Shown piece after piece: positions 13,928 through 27,618 of a DNA stretch of 64,000 bases. Position numbers and translations under genes: made by a program. Under the pieces are notes generated by a model. That model did not search any database, was not told the DNA's origin, and saw nothing but the letters and a program-made list of their open reading frames with translations. Origin of the DNA: Galaxea fascicularis (lineage: Eukaryota > Cnidaria > Anthozoa > Scleractinia > Euphylliidae); NCBI GenBank assembly GCA_948470475.1, contig OX419339.1:13218363-13282362 (forward strand), in the 5' to 3' direction. Each line of letters starts with the position of its first letter. Positions within the stretch are counted from its first letter, which is position 1.

Positions 13928-14147
13928 GCCTAAGTGGCCTGTACTGTGGAGCTTAAATGACCTTAAGCTTCAGTGCACAGGAAACACTGCTAAATAGACT
14001 AAACTGTCTAAACCAAGGTCATTGTCATAGACAGTGCAAGGTCCTGGTAAATGCAGAATACATACACTTGACGATCTTGCTCAAACTTTAGTTCACCAGA
14101 TTCCTCAAGTGGCCAGTACAGCAGAATTTTGAATGGAAAGATTTTTT

Positions 14148-17100
14148 TTAAAAACTTAAAGGGTTAGTCCTAGATAAGAAACGGAGACGGCGACTGCGCC
14201 GAGGATTCTTAGCTGATATCTCCTCATCTGTTTCTTCATCACCATCACCATCACCATCTTCATCCTTTCTCTTGTAACTCCATAAACCTAACACACCATC
14301 CCACTAAAAAAATACAACATCAACTCCAAATAAAAAGGGATATTAAAAATAATTTTAAAACTTGTTAATTTATTCAGAGTTTTAGAAACCCTGTAATATT
14401 GATGAATAAACTTAATTTAACACATGTTAAAAGTAAAATGTTCTGGCTTGTTTTGAATTATTGTGGGGCTGTAGCTGACTTAATATTTCTTGTCACACAC
14501 AAAGTGCTCTTATGTTTTCATAAACCCTTTAACCCCTAAAAATGACCAACTGAATGTTAAATTTCACCTAATAGTAACACTGCTCAATCAAACAAAGCTT
14601 ACAAGAAAAAAGGAAGTGATCAACAAATATCAAAGGTCATGATTGTTCATCAGATTCCCCTCAACATTACCATAGAAAACATGGAGAACATTATGGAGAA
14701 TATACCTGCTGGTATTAGGGCTTTTAAGGTAAATATTTTCAACAACCACAACTTAACAGGCTTGACAGAAAGCTGTATCATTTCTCCTCGTCAATTCAAG
14801 GATGGTGAGTGGATTCAACTTGACCACTTTCAGTCACTGATTTTGTTATACATAAAGATGTGGTTGAGAATACAAACTATCAAAATTTCTTTCTTCAAAA
14901 CTGATTATTTAGTGAACTTACCGAGGTGCTGACAATCTCAGATTGATAAGGATGCCAGGATACATCACGGACAGTTGATCCCTGTTTATAGTTAATTAAG
15001 GCAAACCTGGTGTTTTAAACTAATGTGGGATTGGAGATTAAGCCCCCAGTATAGAGTACTAAAGTGTGACATCACAAAAATTTGAATCTGTGAAATTATG
15101 GGATTGGGCGCCATTTTCGAATGGAGTATACTTAAAAAAGGTTCCTTGCCAAAACTTAGCTCTTAATTGTAATTCCCAGCTGAAATATGAAGGATTGAAA
15201 TTTGATACTGCCCCATATAAATCTCTCTAATTTTGAGTCTGTTCTAAACTGAAGGAACAGAAACAAATTTTGAAGGGTTTGTATGGAATGTCATCAAACT
15301 TTGATCCCTTATATCTCTACTGGGAATTGCAATTCGGAGCTAATTTTTGGGATGAGGACATCTTTTAGCATGCTCTATACGAATATGGCATCATATCCCA
15401 TAATTTCAAAATTTTATTTTTGTGACGTCATCACTTTAGAACTCTATTGTCTTGAGTGCAGCAATGGAACCCTACCACCTTGTTATTATGGTCAATGTTT
15501 CTCATCTTTTTGAGACACCCCTACACATTCTCATAAGAAAACCCTGTTAAAGCAGCTAGCAGCCAGCAGCTACAATTGTATGTCCATCTCTTCCTTTACC
15601 AATTCACCTGGTTAACACAGCCTTACTCAAACCAGACTATGCATATCATTTCACAAGATGTGCAGTTCCACAAGGGGAAGGGGAGGGGCAAAAGCAAATT
15701 AAAGTTTTAAAAGAAAAGTATGGAGTTAACTTGGAATTTCTGAGGGTGGGGGGGGGGATAAAGGTGCAAACCAAAAATCCTCTGTTGAGGGAGGGGGGGG
15801 GAGGGGTTATGGATATTTTCTGCAACCACATAATAAGTGGAAGCATACACAGAAGTGCTTCAAGCACATATCAAGCATAAGACTGCAAAGCCCCACAGTT
15901 TGTTTTCAGAGAACAAGCATGCCACTGCCTGGGGGTTCTTAGGGAAATAAACGACAACAAGGCCTCCCTGGTAACATGCATTAAAGGTTATACCACCAAT
16001 CAGTGCCATGACTTGTGGTTTCGACACTTAGGTTATCTACTTGGCAAATTGAAACAAAGCAAAATCAACCTTGAAGATCCCTTCTTCAACCAGACATTTG
16101 GATGACTACCTACCCACCTAGCTTGTTGCATTGATCATAGATTAGTTTCAACCATGTCTGAAAAAGCTAAAATACTTGGAAAACTCCTGGTCCATACAAC
16201 ATCCTAGCTGTTAGCTGGAAGAGTCCAGTCTTTCATGAACCACTCCTAAAGTTCCAGTAATTTAGGGTCAGGGTGTCCAGAGGAAAATCTCACAGTGGGT
16301 TGACAGAGGGGAGCAATATTCCTTGGCTTGATAACTATTCGTCCTAATTTTCAACATTTATTCTGGTGGCTCTTCCCTATTTGGACAATTCTCTCTTAAT
16401 ATACTATTACTGGTACTGTGCTGTTTTGAAACATTTCTCACCACCTTGCAAATTCTCCTTTGACAATGCTTTTCATGTTGATCATGCAACCCCAACAACT
16501 ATAGATGATCTGAGTGTTAATATAACCATGGACTCTTATAAATGTCTTGCCCAAAGACAAGAAATGACAAACTATGTTGAAGGATACATGCCCTGCATGT
16601 TTGGAGACAATTTGTCCTGTCAGCGCATCATAAACTGCAAGACAAAAGCTAGGTGAGATTTTAGTTGTAACAACTTTATTTGCATGGCAACTTCGATTAA
16701 GAAATAGAGGATGTGAATGCAAACAGTGTGCCAACAGGGAGGAACTGAATCCTCATATAGAGCTGCCCTCCTAACAAAATAGTACAAAATATAAATACAT
16801 ATTGCAAATTACAGTACTTATTAAGATCAGACATAGAGACAGTGAGAATTTTCTGCAAATGCAAGAAATTTACTACAAATTATAGAGCTGGATCAAAAGC
16901 AATGGAGTCATAAGCAGAATCAGAAGAAAATGGAGATGTTCTGATTCTTCCGACTACAATTCCATCAAGCTTATGAATCTGCTTATGACTCTGATTTTTA
17001 TTTCCACTAAGGTGCAAGCCCTTGTACAACTCTGACTATTACTCCAGCTCTGTCCATTATGAAAACCTGATTTTGCCATGACATGTCGCTTCATGTTCTA

Positions 17101-20100
17101 TGCCCAGGGTAAACTACAGGTTGAGTTATAGACTACAACTAATAAAAATTTCATAGTTTAGATCAGCAAAATGAATCTCCCAAACTAGTAAAAAACTAAC
17201 AGACCACCAGCCACAGTTGTTAAAACATTCAAAATAGAGAAAACATCAAACGAAACACTCTGAAATGAATTTGTCTGCTATGAGGTGTAGGTTGGAGTAA
17301 TCCAATTTGAAATAAACATTTGTTTTGAGTAAGGCCATTTTTTTGGCACAACAGATAGAAATTATAACTGTCATGGTTGAAATATTTTTATATATTTACA
17401 GCAAAAATATCTTACAACTGAGTGGTTATGTGAGCACTAGGTCAATGTAGTGCTGAGAATTGAAGGTCCCAAGATCAAATCCTACTGCAGTTGCACAGAC
17501 GGGCCCCAAGGCCTCACAATACATGACAAAAAATACCAGAAAAATGGTATTACTAGAAGAAGCTCACTGCCATGATGATGAACTTTATACTATATTTAAT
17601 AAACTGACACTCACTGACAACTGAACCTGTAGAGCATCCAGAGTAGATGTACCGCTGGGAAGTAAATCAAAATAAAAAGAACGTGTTAGGCTTGTAATTA
17701 AAGCTTGGCCCAGTCAGTGAAAAGCTCTGAAGGTAACAAGAAGCTATTGTCTCCTTTATTGTCAATTTTCCATGACTGTCATTCAAGATGATTCTTCCAC
17801 TGGGCACAAACATTAAGGTCCCTGCCAAATTATCCATTGCTGAAAGGATCTTAGCTTGGCTATCCAGTGTGATCCTGAGTGTACTGAAGTGTAGGGAAGA
17901 GTAGAAATCTGAAAACCTACCTGTCCAGTGGTATGCATGGGAGAGAAGTAACAACGGATAAGCGTGTGAAGAACACTGTGGCCACGGTATGTCATGAGAG
18001 ATGAATCACCATCTAGTTTGGCTTGTCTCAAGGCTATTGAAAAGATCAGAATGTGAGATGATAACAAAGCATTTTGAAGGAAAATATAAACCTTTGCTGT
18101 AAGTATAGGGATCCTCAAAACTGGGCATGCACCACTGATGTATGCAGGGGAATTTACAAAAAAATAATGGATGAACATGAATTATAATAAATTATTATGC
18201 CTTCATAAAACAAGTCAAACTACCTTTACTGGGCATGTATTATTTTGATTCTTAAATTTTACACATTTTCATGCCTTACAAAGATTTCTTAAAATTAATG
18301 TGCAACTGTAACAGTACTACATTTGAAAAGTGGAAATTGGGTGCCCGAGATGTGAAACTTACATTTTCTTGGGACAGGTTGCCAACGATAGTCCCACCTT
18401 TGCCCAGCTACAGCTCGTTTGGTAGCCTGCAATGTTAATACTTAATGAGAACAGCATTTTCTTGTAGAAAGCAGTTGTACATGTGCATATAATTTATGCC
18501 AACTCTCCCCGATTCTCTGGGAGTCTCCTGGATACAGAGCAAATCTCCCACTCCCTCGTACAGGTGACTAAATCTCCAGGGTAAAAATAAATTGGATCAA
18601 TTTCCCACCAAAATCTACGTTAACTTTTTAACTACATATTTTCCATAAAATCCAAATCATCTGGCCTCATATGCTCAACTATATTACAGTTCCTGGCTTC
18701 ATTTTCATGCATCTTGCAAGAAATTATTGTAATTCATTAATAATGTTAATGAATTACAATAATTTCTTGTTCCAGGATGACATTGCATACTTTGGATCCT
18801 CTGTCTTACTTCGAAGGACAGTCTGATAAGATGAGCATTCACAGATTTATGTTTTCCAGAAGGGAAATGTCAAAGGGGGTAAGGGTCGACATCACTGAAG
18901 GAATTTTCAGGGATGTCTGTAAGATAAGACAGGTTGGGTAGGGGGTATAATAGATCAACATATCAAAAATAATGGGTTGTACAGAACCACCATGCTTCCA
19001 TGAACTAAGCAACTCATAGAGCGATGAGGCCTTACTACTGAGTTCTTGTTTCACCAGCACTGCATCCTCAACCTGTATATTCGAAGTTTTCACATTCTTC
19101 TTCTTGTCAGCATGCGTCTTCATTTGCATCTTCTTCTCTATGTCGTGCTGAAACAGTTCCTCAAAATCCATTTGTCGAAGAATGACTCCTACTGGCAACC
19201 TCGTGCGAAACTTGTGGCCAGAGAACATCAGTTCTGCCAGGGCTAGCTTGGTGGTCCCGTGTGGCGTTGCTTGATAGCAGCGTAAAAATCAGTGTACTTC
19301 TTACTTGAAGACCTGCCCACTAAGTTGGCATATGTGGTATAGCTTCTTAAGCACCCACATAAATTGCTCTGCTTGTGCATTGGCCTGAGGGTTCTTGGGT
19401 GTCTTGCGCTCACGTTTGAAACCCAGGTACGTGCTGAAGTTGAGGAAGTCCTGTCCATTGAATGGAGGTCCATTGTTGCTGCCAAGGATCAGTGGTATTC
19501 CTAGCAAGGAGAATATGTGGTCCAGCTTCGGTAGTACTGCTCGCACGCTGGTGGTACTTATGAACTCTACTTCGACCCACTGTGAGTGTTTGCATATGAC
19601 AACGAGAAGGTATTCACCTGTGCTGATAGGTCCCCAGAAGTCTATGGCCACTTCCCTCCAGGGCTCACTTGGTAGTAGTGACATCTGCAGTGGTTCATGC
19701 TCATTCGCTGGTGTCACTACTTGACATGGGTGGTAGTGCTGAATGTGGGCTTCCACCATCCGGTCCAAACCTGGAAACCAGACCCTGGTCCTGAGATATT
19801 CTTTTGTTTTTGTAACCCCCTAATGTCCCTCATGAGCAAGCCAGACTACTTTGTCGTGAAGTGACCTGGGCACCACTATGCGAGACCCATGCACAACCAA
19901 TCCCCCTACCACTGCTAGCTCTGTAAAGACAGGGTCAAATTGGGACCCAAGGGCTTGCCATTCTGGGGCCATGAAGTACCCCCTCGCTAAATTGCACTCT
20001 TAAGTTCCGGGTCCTGACTTGTCTCCCCTAGCAGCTCATCCCATGATACTGCATCTGGCAGTGCCGCTTGCACCACTGCCCTGATGTCCTTCTCAAACAC

Positions 20101-23100
20101 TCAAACAATTCTTCATCTTCACGAGCAGTGAACTCTGTCTAGTGTGCTGCCCTAGCGTCTTTGGTAGTGAGTGGTTCTGGGTGCCTGGAATTGTAATCTG
20201 CTTTGTTAGTCTCTGCCTTTGCTTTCTTTCCAGGTACATAATTAAGCTTGTAATCAAACCCCTGCAGGCGAACCCTCGTTAGTTCAATTCTAAGTGGCAC
20301 AGTGACTTTGTGGCTTGTAAAAAGAGGCAGTAGGGGTTTGTGGTCAGTGTCTACCTCAAATGTATCTCTGAGGCTGTATAAGTAGATCTGGTTTGTGAGT
20401 ACACCCCATTCAACAACCTTTGCTTCCTTCTCAAGCTGTGAGTATGTATCTGGTCTTGGTATCTGTCAAAGCCCTAAACTGATAGGTTATGGATCTCCAA
20501 CGCCTTGCATGTGGGTCACACTGCTTCAATGTAACTACTAAACCATGGGGTCCTGCATCTGTCATGAGATTGGTCTTTTGATGTGGATCAAAGTACGCCA
20601 TTACCGTGTCCCCTGACAGCAGCGTTTTGGTTTGCTCAAATGCTCTCTGGCACTCAGGTGTCCACTGAAAAGGTGCCCCCTGTTTGATGAGGTCTCTTAG
20701 TGGTGCGGTTGTCACCGCAAAACCCTCCTGCGTTAGCTCTGGCAAAGAAAAGGAATGATCACACTTCTACTTGAGATTAGGGCGTGCCTGCTGCCTGCAA
20801 TGCTGCCACATTATTTGGGTCTGGTGAGATTCCTTCACTGGAGAATACTTTGCCAAAGAATGTCACCGATCGTAGGTAGAATCGACTCTCCTTCATGTTA
20901 AGGATCAGTCCATGGTTCCCCCACAGTCGCAGGATATGTCTCAATGCCTGGTCATGTTTCTCCAGTGTGGTTCCAAAGACCAAGACGTCGTCATAGATGC
21001 TGATGGCGTTCCAGGGATACGACTTTACAGACCTCCTCATTGAATATCTCTGCTGCACTATTCACTGCAAAGTGCAGCCTCTTTAAAACGCTTGAGTCTG
21101 TGATGGGTGTAAAACATAGTCAGCTTCCTGCTCTCTTCCACTAGCTCTAGCTGGATGTAACCATTGTTCATGTCCAGGTGCAAAAAGAACTTGGCTCCAT
21201 TCAGCCTGGTTTCCAGTTCCCTTAGGGTGGGTATGGTGTGCCTGGTCCTCTTGATGTACTTGTTGATGACCGTCATGTCGAGACTGGCCCTAACACTTTC
21301 ACCATCCTTCTCAGGAGTGAGGACCACATTGCTGTACCAATCTTTCGGTCCTTTATCGGGAACTCACAGTGTAGCCCTTGTTCTCTGCATTTGGTTTCAA
21401 AATCCGCGAACGGTACCTTGTATAATGTATTGTTTCAGTGTGCCTAAAAAATGTTTGTTTAGCTCTTGAATGTGTGACTCGTAATTTGTAGGCTGCTCTG
21501 CTAATGTTTCGATTAATTTCTGAAGTTCCTCTCTGCCCACTAACAGGAACAGATCCAGCTTATCTGTGTCACTCACCGCCATCCATCACATTGCCCGTTC
21601 AAATTGTTCTCGCAATAGCTTCCATGCTTTCTCGCATTGACCTGGTGCCCCTTTCAGATTAATGGCTCCCACACTCATCTTAACATTTGCCAGGACTCCC
21701 GCTTTACCTCTGCAAGGACTGTTTTCTTCTGGTGTGCCTTCAGTTGGCATTTTATCCCATCCTCGTCGCCAATTTAATAGATCAACATATCAAAATAATG
21801 GGTTGTACAGAACCGCCATGCTTCCATGAACTAAGCAACCGAGCCTTACATTGTCCCAGAGTTCCTGGCATGTAGACTAAGTGCCCCATATGAGCAGGGG
21901 GGAATCTCCAGATTTGAAATCTCCAAAGGTTGGCATTACTGCATGTGCTGAAGAAAACTTTGACCACTCAAAAAGCTAAAACCTTCACATGAATATAATC
22001 TTCAAAATGTGCACTGACTAGCTTATCCTTAATACCAGTAATAGTTTCTTCTACTTCCAAATACTACAACCTTTCATGACACCAACAAAATCCTTTCCAA
22101 AAGCCAACTGACTCTTGATTCTCCATCAATGTACTAGGCATGTTTAACTTATCAAAAACAATACTCACACAAATCCCGTCATCATTAGAAAGCTTTCTCA
22201 TGTCCCATAATTTGATGGTCTGATCCTTTGAGTTTGTGATGAGATGCCGCCCATCTCCCTGTTACCACACAGAAATAAGTTACATCAAGGTCAACAAGTT
22301 GGTTCCAAGTTCAACTTTCAGCAGATCGGTAGCAGTTTGGTTAAGTCAGCTCTTAAGAAACTAAATACCAAAAAAGCATCTGGATATGATCACATCAGTG
22401 CAGAAATGTTGAGACTAGGATCTAATGGTATAGCAGACTCAATCACAAAGCTATACAATGAGAGTATACAAAAAAAACCCAGGTAAATGGCCCAAAGGAA
22501 AAAAGGTCTGTGAAAACCAGTCTTCAAAAGGGAGGATCGGTCTAGTGAAAAGAACTATCGACCAATAACACTGCTCAGTACAGTGGATAAGGTGTATGAA
22601 CAAATACTGAGCACACAAGTTAATGCCTTTTTCGATCCTAGTCTTAATAACTGGAAAATGTATAGTTGTGAAACAACACTGCTGAGCTTGACCGAGAAAT
22701 GAAAAATGGCTGCTGACTTCAAACAGTACATAGGAATACTATTGACTGACATGACCAAAGCCTTCGATTCTCTTCATCCAGCACTCATCTAAATCTATCT
22801 GGGCCCGGTTGTTCGAAAGCCGATTAATGCTAATCCAGGATTAAAAATTAATCAAGGACCTTATTTCTCTGTCCCCAAATGTTGTTTTATGCCGATATTC
22901 TGCAAAATTTTAGATCAGGGAAAGTCAATCCTTATAAACAAAAAACAGCGAAAACAACTTTCATCCAATAGTTAAAAACTGCAACCAAAGTTTACGCTAA
23001 TCCTGGATTATGTTAATCGGCTTTTGAACAACCGGGCCCTGGTGGCAACATGCTCTAGGAAGCAGAAATTCAATTCATGTGCAGCTGTCTGCAAAATGCA

Positions 23101-26100
23101 TTTGCCCCACTGAAGGTGACAGCCATAGTTTTCAAAAATACATTAAATTCCAAATGCAAGTCTCCAAATTCTATACCAAAATATGCCCTCCCCCAGACCT
23201 GAGATGCAAATAAAACCTGTCATAAATTATCATACACATTATCCCCATTAAAATACCAGTGATTTTAAGGAATGGTTATAAGTCAACAGTCTTACACTTA
23301 GTTACGAATAGCCTAATTCAGGCCATGTTATATTTTTTGTAATATTGTCCAATGCCAAACCAAACCTGCCTTGAAAAGTAAAGTTCCCTAGCTTTCTCCA
23401 ACTCTTCTGCTCCCCCCTCCATGCCCAACCCCACCCCTACTCCAAAAGGAAATTAAGTCAAAAGAAGATAGATTTCTATAGGGCGAGACATTCAGAGGAA
23501 GATGTTTGTTATAGGCCAGACATCTTGTAGTACCCTAACCAGTACCCCAGGGGTCTGTGAACAGATGGCTTCTTTTCCTCGATGACAATTTGATACAGCA
23601 AGGAAATTTCAGGCAATAAATATTTGCCAAATAAATGAACAATGAACTACCATGAACTTTGAAGGCAATACAGCAAAACTGAATTTGATTCGACCAAAAG
23701 TCAGGCTAACATTGATTTTAGCACAAGCCCTTACATACCCCTTACATGTCCTCTCCCTTTTACCTGGTAATTATAACTAACTTACTCTGGGATCAATGTG
23801 AGTGATGCCATCTGCATGTCCAGCAAAAACACCAACTGGGCAGGGACAGCTCTCATCCAGTAGTCGTCTATCCCACACCTTGAACAAAGTATGTAACACA
23901 CACATACCTCTTACTAACTGAGTTCAGATCTGTACTGTAAGTGACAGACCAAGTCTTTCCCATTGATTTATGGCCCAAGCATGAAGCGCGCAGGCCATAA
24001 TTCAACAGGAAAAAAACAAGAATCTGTAATGTACTGTATGGACTGAGAAAACAACGTTAGTAAGATATTTATTATATCTCTGAGGTTAATAAGGTGCATG
24101 GGAAAGAAAAGTTTCAAATCTAGAGGGCCATAGGGAAGAATACGGCCCGCAAAATTGACCGCAGTGTGCATACTAACTGAGAGATATAATAATACTAAAT
24201 AAACACCGACATGTTTTCAACAACTTAATTATAGTCAGGGGATGACATTCTTTGCTAGTTGATGCTGACTTGTTTTCGAGGATGTTACTTTCAAGACGTT
24301 TCAGCTAATACTTAAGCCTTCATCAGTTTAAATAAAGCTTTACACATGACTTAAAAAAAAAAGGGCACCAAATCAAACAGGCACACTAAGTGTTTTTCTT
24401 TCAAATCATCAAGAAATACACTAGACAAAAATTTCATGCTTCCTGACTATCCTTCTTCCAGCTCCTGGAATATTGTTTAATGGATGTTTGTGAAATGAAA
24501 GAAAGGATTGAGACAGTATTAGTAGAGAAGTTGGTTAATGGTACATGGTGATGGAAAATGAAGACAGCTCAGTCTGTAAAACTAATGAATGATTAACACA
24601 ATAATTGTGTAATAATTAATAATAATTATTGTTACTGCAGCTGTACCTTACAAAGGCCATCATCTGCAGCAGATATCAAAATCTGAGAGCTGGCATCTGC
24701 AAATGTCACAGAATCTATATCATCCTCATGGGCTTGAATCTGTAAGGATATTAATATACATGTACAATGTCATGCACAAAACAAGTCTGGAAATTATATC
24801 TACAAAGTTTGGATGCCAGTATCAAACTCTCCCATACAGCAAACATAAACATAGAATTACTGTGTGAGTAGTTTGTCTCAACTGTTCATATTTATTACAA
24901 CTTCAGAGTGAAACTGATTTCACTGAGCAATGTGTGCAAACCTTGGTTTGGATTGACATGTTAGGTTAGGCCTGTTTCAAATTGTTGTAAATTAATGATG
25001 AAACTAAAATGAATTATTTAACAAAGTTATTGTATCATTGATCATAACAAAAAAAAATTTATGCTGTATATGTTAGATTCACTTAGTTATGACCATGATT
25101 TCCTGAATTGGATGGGAACTTAACAACATCCAGTGAAATTAAAATTTTGCTATCAAAATAATGAACACCATAATCACTGTAAATGCAATCCACCTGCAGT
25201 GAACACTGCTTTGAATGCATGGCTCTTTGAGTTCCCTTGAAAACCATACCTGATTTTAGACCATACTGATCAAAAGCTCTATACCCATTCTCAGATCAAA
25301 ACAGTGCAAAAACCATACCCTGTGGCAGACTTACTCAACATGTTCCTTTCACCTGTTAAGATCTCTCCTTTAGTTTGTAACTCACCCTAAGAGTCCTTTG
25401 GTCGCTTCCACGATCGTAAACATATAAACAAGCATCATTGGCTCTAAAGGTAATGCAAATATAAAGGTTAAGGTTGTGTTTCTTAATGGAGCCTCCATAC
25501 CTAATAAACTGCCTTAAATAAGAGAGACTCATCTACAGAGTAATTAGTGTTCCTTCATTCCAAAAGTACAGTGTATCAGAATCCTCACTTCAGCAAGATG
25601 TAACTTACCCTGCCAAGATCTCTTTGTTGTCGTGAGAAAATTTGATTGAAAAAGCACAGAATCTTGAGTCGTCTGGACTAAAGTAAAGAAAGAGTGAAAT
25701 TTGAAGTGGTGCTCCCATTTGGAAAATTTGCCAACACACCCAAGAATAATTAATTTGAATGTGAATATGTGAACTGATCATATGATCTTCACATTGAACT
25801 ACAGTTTAAAGAAAGAAGACACAAAAGATAATTGGAGTTATGAACACTACTTAAGCATCAGCAAAATGAAATCCTGAAGACAACTTCAAGCTTGACGCCA
25901 GTGCAGTGCTATACCCACTAAGCTAACAAGCCAAATGGGTGCTGTTTATTTTATTGGTTTGTAATAAACCAGTGAGTTTTGAAGTAAATCAATGTCAATA
26001 TGTGAAGAGCATACAAATATTGAACTGCAGATAAAAGAGTGAAGATGTGAAAGATTATCAGAGTTACAAATGCTACTTCCAATGGTAGTTATCCGGAAAA

Positions 26101-27579
26101 AAACTATAATATTTAATAATTTTTTTAATTAGTTTAATTTAAAATTAAAATTTAATGAAATTTATTTTTTTTTAATCAGAGGTTCTCTGAGGTAACTGAA
26201 AGTTACCCCAAGTTGCTCGAAGTTGCCCATTGAATTTCTGTGAGCCTTATGAAAAATTACTCAAGTTTTGCGATATATAAAGCTAAGGTCAAGTGATAAC
26301 TAGCAGAGAATCATTGTGACGTAAAATGCAGTTAAAGCTAAAAAAAAGGATAAAAAAATACTGCGGAAATTAAGGCACACGGGTGCCGTTACAATGACAT
26401 AGTCCAATTGAAACATGGCTCTCACCACTACACTGTCCATCAAGTGACTTTCACATCAATTTATGCACAGCCAGGTAAAATTAACTCACCTTAAACACAA
26501 AGCTGAGTGTGTTTCATAATCTCCATAGATATTGCAGAGATGAACTACAACAAGAATGATCATTAGCCAAATGAGAAATTTCTCAGCAACTACAAACAAA
26601 ATAAATCACAGAAGCAAGAGTCACATTAACTTTTTTTGGGAAGGGGGAGGAGGGGGGTACATATGGCCTGGGCCCGGTTGTTCGAAAGCCAATTAACGCT
26701 AATCCACGATTAAAAATTAATCAAGGAGCTTATTTCTCTGTCCCCAAATGTTGTTTTATGCTGATATTCTGCCAAAAAAATTATAGATTAGGGAAAGTCA
26801 ATCCGGAAAAACAAAAAGCAGCGAAAACAACTTTCATCCAATGGTTAAAAACTGCAACCAAAGTTTACGCTAGTCCTGGATTATGTTAATCGGCTTTTGA
26901 ACAACCAGGCCCTGGAAAATTAAAATAATGTGGAGCTCCAGGGTGACTTTTAATAATGACTTTTTGCCTGATTTTGAATTTTCTAAGTGAGCTGTGACCA
27001 AAGTCTGAAGAAAAATGGTGCTACTCTAGGTTATTTGAATGTCAAAGGTCATTATGCCAGATATGAGTGCAGTTCAAATGAACAGGGAAAATAAAAGTAT
27101 TCAATAAACTCTCTTCCCCATTTTCTTTGGATTGCCCAATTTCTAGCAAATATATGACCTCAAAAAAGTATTTCGAATCAATAATTATTATTCTAACCTA
27201 TTAAACATTAATTGTTTAAATTTTATTACAATAAGTATTGTTGCAAGGCTCAACTACAGTAAATTTAACATTCATTTAGCGAAGGATTTATTTGTCCCCT
27301 GGATAGAAGAAACTAAGACCAAGGAAATCAATCTTAATTATCATGATATTATTTTCATTCCTTTTATTAGTTTCTTCTGATAAGAGAATTTCCATCTCAC
27401 AGAGAGATCACGAGTTGTTCCAACTTACTGTAGTCAGACCAACTGGAGTAGATAAGGTACTGTTGATCAGGGCTAGTGAAATAAACAGATGTTGTAGTTC
27501 AAAAATGACATTCTGGTTAAAATGGTTTCAATCTAGTTTGATTCTCATATTTCTTTTGTCTTGATCATCACCTTGGCCA

Positions 27580-27618
<39 letters not shown>

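Larger units (their letters stand above)
9100..14147. other. intergenic region between convergent HNF4 and DCAF11 genes
   Basis: The 3' ends of two convergent genes face each other here. No conserved exon was seen. The region carries two recognisable dispersed repeats (12110-12455 and 13690-13927). The DCAF11 3' UTR starts at 14147 going left; the first clear minus-strand AATAAA seen is at 12699-12704, which would imply a long UTR. Confidence 0.5.
18947..21839 (-). mobile_element. decayed Ty3/Gypsy-type LTR retrotransposon
   Basis: Two direct copies of a short terminal sequence (18947-19013 and 21775-21839, core ATGGGTTGTACAGAACC) flank a minus-strand pol. Next to the copy at high coordinates the minus strand reads TGGCGACGAGGATGGGA, placed and shaped like a tRNA primer-binding site. 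Inside, in gene order, are gag-like, reverse transcriptase, RNase H, integrase and C-terminal pol remnants in different frames. The whole is about 2.9 kb, shorter than a complete element, and sits in a DCAF11 intron in the same direction as the host gene. The terminal repeats are unusually short (about 65-90 bp visible), and no clear target duplication was found. Confidence 0.85.

Noticed and set aside
17440..17520. tRNA-like sequence on plus strand (AGATCAAATCC)
   Set aside because: No cloverleaf could be drawn; at most an old SINE remnant.
25870..25935. tRNA-like sequence on the minus strand (TAGCTTAGTGGG)
   Set aside because: A-box-like only, with a degenerate B box and no closing stem.
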